64,000 nt of DNA, from the NCBI RefSeq assembly GCF_963422355.1, contig NC_085085.1, positions 3,323,318 to 3,387,317 of the forward strand, read 5' to 3'. Of this stretch, positions 57,787 through 64,000 are shown piece by piece (within the stretch, counting starts at the first letter, position 1; every line of letters starts with the position of its first letter). Made by a program: the position numbers and the translations under genes. Below the pieces are notes generated by a model. It saw only the letters and a program-made list of their open reading frames with translations. It had not been told where the DNA came from and did not search any database. The DNA comes from Corticium candelabrum. Its lineage: Eukaryota > Porifera > Homoscleromorpha > Homosclerophorida > Plakinidae.

Positions 57787-58880
57787 AAAGAAGTTTGCAA
57801 GTGTATGTGCAGTTGTTGAAGAACACAGTGTTTTGTAATCCAATAGCCTTTACGTGTTGTGCCGAAGATGGAAACTGCACCTGATGATAAAACAGTCGAT
57901 CCGCCAAGTGCTCTACGGCGCTCTATTTATTTTCTAGAGAGGGCATCCGCGTCCCCGCAAAGAGTACACGTGAATGGTTGGGCATTTGAGGAAGAAATTA
58001 ATAAATAAATAATCATATGTACGTCATCGGACAGTCAGATACCCGATATCCGAGACTGCAGTGTACGGGTACTCTAAAGCCACACAAATATCTTTTTGAA
58101 GTATCGCATAGACGTAGAAGCTCTCTTCCAATTCGCGTGCCTAGTCGTCGCATGGGATGGAAATTCTGAAAGAATCGACTACTTCAAGAGAACGAGTGTG
58201 ACACACACTACCACACTTTCCAAGATGGTGGGCACAGTATTCGCCTGTACTGCAATGGTATTGTCGAATTCTAAACAATCAAGAGACGGTTTGCACCTAT
58301 CTTTCCGCGAATGACTACAGGCAGTTTGAAGGTATGGCGCAGCTAAATACAAGACGTTGTCTTCGGTCGGAAATTAATCACATCAAACGTACTTTCACCA
58401 GAAATGTTTTTCTTTGTTTTCTCTAAGTTGTAAGAACTATAGTGTGAAATAGTTATCAACTATACCTAGATTCTGTTCAGTGCATGGTCACCACTAATAT
58501 TCATAAAACTCCATAACACAAACATTGCACACGGCAGCTTATGAACCAAGCAAAGGCAATAATTTGAAGTACTTCGTGTCTCAATTCTATCAAGTGATTT
58601 CACGTTAGTTGGAGTAGATCTTTGCTGTCAAATGAGCTCTGCAACATCTCAGTAACTTTGAAAAGACACAACATCTCATGAAGACAGAGTACACAAAACT
58701 TGTTTGTGTGCATATACATTATTTATCATTATGATTTTCTTATTATTGCTGCCATAAATAATTATTTTCATTATTATTATTAACCCTAGAATAATTATTG
58801 TTATTATAGTTGTTGTTGTTGTTGTTGTTAGTTGCTGTTAAGATAGTCTACAACTCATTACAAAACATTTATTTAGAATA
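57787..58880. other. No supported gene
   Basis: Short frames without motifs. A small (GTT)n tract lies at about 58810-58835. Confidence 0.35.
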
Positions 58881-59034
58881 AATAAATTAGATTATTTCAA
58901 CAGCCTCCAGGAAATGACTCTGATAAATTTGGATTTTTGATGGAGTAAAATGGACTTTCTTCCCGTCGCACAAATGATAAACAGACGAGTACAATGATAG
59001 CATGAAAACAACAACATAAAAGACAACACAACAG

Positions 59035-62000
59035 TCAATACACACTTGGCGACAAAGAATCAGATGATGAAGTCTCTTCTTCGTCAAATTCTCTTGGCAC
59101 ATCTGCATCCAACTCACAGCTGTCACTGTCATGCTCAACTGTTTCAAGATTCCGCTCTATTTCATGTCTTTCTCTCACATCGTCTATTTCCTCCTCTAGT
59201 TGCAGGTTCTCTTCAGTGTCACTTGTTGTTGATTGTGACTCCACATTTCCACACTGCACACACTTGCAGCCAGGTCCACAATACTGGCCTTTCATAGCAA
59301 AAGCACAACATTTGCTCCCACAACCAGTCTTACACCCACAACCACGAGTCAAAAGACTAACCCTTTCCGTTATAGTTGCAATGTTTTCTGGAGTGTCCCA
59401 AACAGTCTTCAGCTGACCAGTATCTTCTTCAATCTCCCATCCTGACTCAACAATATTATTTGGTTCAACATGCTGCTTGTCTGCCTGATTCCAGAGGTGA
59501 GCCACCCAAAGAGATCGCCACCAATGCAATTCCAACGCTCCAGCAGATGGCAGCATCTCATCTTCAAAAGGAACTCTAGCCCAACTTGTATCCCAGATGG
59601 CATTGAGAAACAGTATATGGTGAGTGTCAGATAACTCTCTACCTGCACAGTCCTTAAGCAGATGTTCAGGAGAGCTAATTGAAATGCTGAGCGGTGCTTT
59701 TTGAAGTAAGCAGACCCAACAACGTGATAAAAGGCATTGATGGACATGGATGGATCAGAATCTACTAAATTGCCATGATCGTTCATGAATTCACCTGTAA
59801 TAAATGAAGCGTTTTGAAACAAAGTGTACAAGAATGTTCTTTGCCCAAAAGTGCAAAAAGGAAATGTAATCGCAGCCAGTCGTAATAAAAAGCATCTGAA
59901 TAACTAATGTCAAGGACTCTTGATCAATATCTGCAAGATCAGGATCTTGATGGAGTGCCTTTCGCAGGCGGTTCAAAGAAGGAACTTGCTTTGACTGAAA
60001 GATGAAGAAGCTGAAGATGGTGATAACTGGACAATGACAAGTGTATTCACATATTTCTCCAGTAATGGAAGACCTATGTGGTAGGTGTCGTTATCCGGTA
60101 AATAAATCAGAATTGTATCTCCCTGTGACTGAAATGCATGTCGCCATACTCTGCTGTCTCCTTCCTCATGGTTGCTGTCAAGCATTGGTTCCCGACCAGC
60201 CACGCCTTGACGTATAATGCTATATGCTTAACCTCTCATATGACCATCAAATCCTCCTGCTACCATCAACTTTTGTCCATTCTTCAGATAATCTGCACTA
60301 TCAGAGTGTAGCAACTTGGTCGAAACGTAATTGATAAGTATTCGTTTCTGGTGCCTGTTGGCAATAAATGTCTGCCAATTTTGAGGAAGAGGTACATCAT
60401 CCTCAATTGGGATGACCTCAGACGCTTTATCAATTCTAGTCGAATCTCTTCTGTTTCACTCAATTGACTTCTGGCTGATTCCAGTGTTGCAGGGATCATC
60501 AAAGACAACATGTATTCTCTTTGTTGCAGCTGATTTCAAAATATGCAACAATCCACGTGCAAAACAAAACTCGAGAGTATTCTTGAAACGTTTTCATAAA
60601 AGGTAGCTTTAGAGGTGATGGTTGGACATAAAACATTCCATCAAGGACTACAACATCTGGTGGAGTCATTGAGTTAATTAATGTTTCAATGACACCTGGG
60701 TATCGTCTTGCAATTACTGCAGTAGTATCAGTCTTTACTCCCTTGCATGAAATACCACCTGCATCAGCTAAAGCCTTTGGAAGATCTAGAAACTGACAAG
60801 TCCCTGCTTGCAGCTGTAATCCCTGAACTAAAGAGTAAGCTAGAGCCTTCTTTATACATGTATGTACAAGCTTCCTCTGCTTCTCTGCCAGATTGATCTT
60901 CTGTTTCTTCTTAGCAGTGGTCTCTCCGAACGTCTTCAGTTTCTTCTTTTGCCTCCTAACTACGCTGGTACTAGGGGTGCTGAGAAACTGGTAATCCACA
61001 TAATTTTTGTATGATGTCAATCCAATTTGCCTAAAACTTAGCATATCCTCCCGTAATCTACTGTCTGATGCCTCTCCACTAACAAAATGTTTAAGTGGTT
61101 TTACAACAGTGACACCATCTCCATTACTTGGTTCACAGTCAAAAACTTTGTGCTGTTGAAAGACATTCAAATATGCTTTTACATTCTCAGTCTCTTTCTC
61201 TAACACTGACAAGGATGGCATGTATGTAGCTGATTCATACTCAGTGGTTCTGCATGGAATGATCTGCTTTTTATGTTAGCAAGTAGGCCACTTCTGTAGG
61301 GTAGGTATCCAGCCAGCTTGGATAAAGTGTAGGTGTTATTCTTGTAAGGCAGGCCTTTGTTTCCCTATTTATGAACATCTCATGTGCTTCATCTAGTGCC
61401 ACTGATTTCCTCTGTGTTCCGCTTATATTAGCCACTAAACCACCAGACTCCAGACTACCAAGCACATCTTCTGGAAAATTAACAATATCACACAGATGTT
61501 GTGGTATGAGGCTTTGGTAGGTTAATCGATCAAACGCATAAAATAGTGGTGTTACATCTGTTAAGCATGCTATCCTCTGCTTCCATTCTCCTTTACGTAT
61601 TGCAAGCCATAAAAAACATAATTTATCATGTCCTTGTGAAGGTACTTGTTTCAGAACTGAAACGTTTTATCTCTTTGCATGACTTCTTGTCTGTGTATGG
61701 AAAACTTGTCGTAAAGCCCTTTGATGGAGACTATCAAGTGCTCCAAATGCACCACTTCTAAAATCTGTCCAGTCTGCCAACACTGATATACAGCAAATTG
61801 TACAGCATTTAAAGTTGTTAAGGCCTAATCTGAAGCTAAGAACTGTTCCAACTGGTGGACATAAAACGCCTCAAATGACTGTAACAAGAATCGATGAGTT
61901 CTCTTAAACTAGAGGTTGATTTCAATAAAGTTAGGATATGCGAGCGGTGAATTGCTGCAGCAACATTCCTTAATCCGCCATCCCAATAAACTTTCATGAT

Positions 62001-63892
62001 CACAGAGTGCATATTCTTGGGGATGTGCCAATCTCCAGGAGAAGGCAACAACCATGACAAGATAAAGCTGTACATTTTCTTCAGGTCAACCAGGTGACGA
62101 TAGGTCCTAGCATCACCAATAACAACAACGTATGAAACTCGAGTGCCTACTTCAAATTTCCTGTGTATTAGTTCAAGACATGTCTTGATTGATGTCTGGC
62201 AGTCAGCTGGCAAATCAAGGACTCCAAGGTAAATGGCTTGTGATTTATGCTGAACTTGACCGGGAAAAATAATTTCCTGTCTGGTTTGGTTACCCCTAGC
62301 TTGTTTGTTCAGAATGACACGATCATAAATAGAAACATTCTCTCAGCCAACATATCTAGCAATTTTTCATCATCCTCTGAGCAAGTGAAGGAATCACAAG
62401 TCAATGGGATGAATGGGTATAAGCTAATCTGGTTGTCTAAAGCATGTCTGAAACCTACACCCTCTGGTTCCTAAGCTTGAAATGGCATGTTTCTACGTCG
62501 AGGCTTCTTAGATGCTGCAAATGCAAATGTAAGGCTCCCACTGTGCTCTGACAACTTGCTTCTCTATGTTCCAATTCTTGCACAGATATACCATGAAAGC
62601 CTCGAGAAGACTGCTCAGTGTACACAGCAGCAAACGGACAGTTTTGTCAATGTTATAGATGCTATGCAAAACGATGACGGATTCATAAGATCTCTCATTA
62701 CAAGGAAATTTCTTGAAATAGCTTGGGCTACTTGAAATCTCCCCAATGTATCTCTGCTACTAGTGGCTCCAAGTCAGTTGAGAATTGACAGTAACTCTGC
62801 AGATTCACTGTAACTGTCAACTACATCGGCAAGAACAGGGTGCAGTGGAAGACTGCATTGGCTATTGACACAGTGAAGCATAACGGACAGGAGAAAGACA
62901 CGTTTCAGTAGCGGTGTGTCGTCACCATGACGTAAGTCACTAACTCGCAAATGAGTTTCCATAGTCCAGTCTACGTGTCCAGACAAAAGAGTCTTTCTTT
63001 CTGTACTAGTCAGAGTCAGCAACACTATGACATTCCACAAAACAGGATCTACATAATTCACAACCTCATTCAGCTGAATTGTATGAATGTTCGACAAGTC
63101 AAACTGTGACAGTTTTGTGGTAGTAGCTTAATTGTAACCTACTGTTCATATCGAGGCAAACAGGTAGTGTGTCAGAAACCTCTACATTCTCCATATCACA
63201 TTTACATCGTATACTTTCTTCTAGTTCCCTTTCCAGACAAAGACACTTTGATCTGTACGAAGCTAACGTGGCATGAAAAGCTGCTAATGGATCACCACCA
63301 TAGCGCAGAAGAATGGTGTCCTGCTTTCTTGAAAGATGTCTGTCTGTTTGAAATGGGGATAGAGTAAGTGGTAAAGACTAATTAGTAACCAATTAGCTGT
63401 CCTAATGGGATATTTAGATTGTGTACTCAGAAATGAACAAACAGAACAAAAATGGTCTCGTGCATCAACTAACAAAAGACCCATATTTTCAAGAAGGGCA
63501 TCAAGTACCCAAACTCCTATCTGAAGAAGAACTTTTTCCACAATGGTGTCAATGTCATTACCAACAAGGAATTCCTCCTTTCCTAATAGTTCTTTTCTAA
63601 GTTGTTTAATGCCATCATTTGTTGACATCATGTCAGAGTTACTCTTTACCTTGGCAATCCGAAGATTGCTAAAGTAACACCTGGAGCAAACTGGTGAAGT
63701 TTCTGTGACATCTTTTACCACTTGACATGTCTCTCTCAAGTAGGCACCAATCAATGCTGGGTCTGGACAGTGTCTAGCAATTTTCTGAATACCCGTACCA
63801 CAAAGGGTGCACTCAACTTTGCTGAAATGTACAAACCTACACGAAGCTATTACTAAGTTAAACAACGTAAACAAGGCGGTGTGCATAAACAC
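59035..63892 (-). pseudogene. Large multi-domain protein: zinc-binding N-terminus, PIN/FEN-like nuclease core, CXC cysteine-rich tail
   Basis: Read from 63892 down. N-terminus (63892-63440): CTLCGTGIQKIARHCPDP and VCSRCYF zinc pairs. Next come DPVLWNVIVLLTLTSTERKT (63060 region), SIDNIDK-like and FHGISVQ blocks (near 62600-62690), LDLPADCQTSIKTCLELIHR and LLPSPGDWHIPKNMHSVIMK (62213-61990), and SVALDEAHEMFINRETKAC (about 61360-61420). The nuclease-like part has VVVLDGMFYVQPSPLKL (about 60600-60650), DSNHEEGDSRVWRHAF (about 60130-60180), YLPDNDTYHIGLPLLEKY and TTGCDYISF (about 59855-59880). The tail has LHWWRSLWVAHLWNQAD and GCGCKTGCGSKCC...YCGPGCKCVQCGN (59250-59345). The HEE-x-D, D-x-D and GCD pattern is that of PIN/FEN-like nucleases; the tail resembles tesmin/CXC zinc sites. 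The blocks lie in several frames, partly with stops between them: introns, decay or both. No established name is known to me for this group. Confidence 0.7.
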
Positions 63893-64000
63893 CTACCTGT
63901 ACAACTGAGAGTGGTGTAATTTACATAATGTTACAACACAATCACCTAGAAAAACTGAGAGGCAGCACAAGCGCTGGCTACTTCACTTGAAGATGCCTTG

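Overview
The window is eukaryotic, most likely from an invertebrate animal. Reading frames are broken by GT..AG introns, codon use is mixed, dinucleotide microsatellites are long, there are no operons or Shine-Dalgarno sites, and the transposon families are those common in sponges, cnidarians and other marine invertebrates. A sponge or cnidarian-grade genome is a reasonable guess, but the sequence does not name the species. No tRNA, rRNA or CRISPR locus was found.

Almost everything recognisable is mobile DNA. From left to right: a hAT transposase tail (2-391); a spliced ZSWIM1/3-like gene with MULE-type and SWIM domains and two frameshifts (1529-5010); a spliced BESS-motif protein (5271-5967) convergent with an intact 426-residue PIF/Harbinger transposase (6674-7954, minus); a Harbinger-type MITE (8285-8808); two small zinc-binding genes (about 8965-9535 and 10161-11421); a large fold-back element with 534-bp arms (12759-14691) abutting two SINE copies (14692-15238); and a decayed composite element with MULE transposase, Ulp1-like protease and PHD finger parts (15284-19700).

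20-30 kb holds a 67-bp near-perfect palindrome, a PHD-like remnant, a second decayed MULE-type transposase (23533-25200, minus), a region with no recognisable gene, one clean single-exon four-helix membrane protein (28429-28830, the best host-gene candidate) and a 17-bp minisatellite. 30-42 kb holds a non-LTR retrotransposon with a C-terminal RLE-like domain, fold-back and mariner-type MITEs, a Tc1 transposase pseudogene, a third MULE/SWIM transposase fragment, a DDE endonuclease fragment, a retrotransposon Pol tail and a clean 1,203-bp non-autonomous Mutator-like element with 9-bp target-site duplications.

45.2-50.7 kb is a tandem 2.4-kb duplication. Copy 1 carries a 629-bp TA-flanked MITE and copy 2 preserves the empty site; a diverged third copy of the start lies near 41.8 kb. 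The duplication ends exactly where a minus-strand non-LTR reverse transcriptase remnant starts (50730-52965). The last 11 kb contain two members of a poorly described group of large zinc-binding proteins. The first is a plus-strand N-terminal part (53350-54057) cut by a 200-base assembly gap. The second is a long minus-strand copy (59035-63892) with a zinc-binding N-terminus, a PIN/FEN-like nuclease core and a tesmin-like cysteine-rich tail. This second group is the best candidate for an under-described system here.

Most transposon genes carry stops or frameshifts, so the region reads as a transposon graveyard with a few intact members (Harbinger transposase, BESS protein, the MULE MITE).
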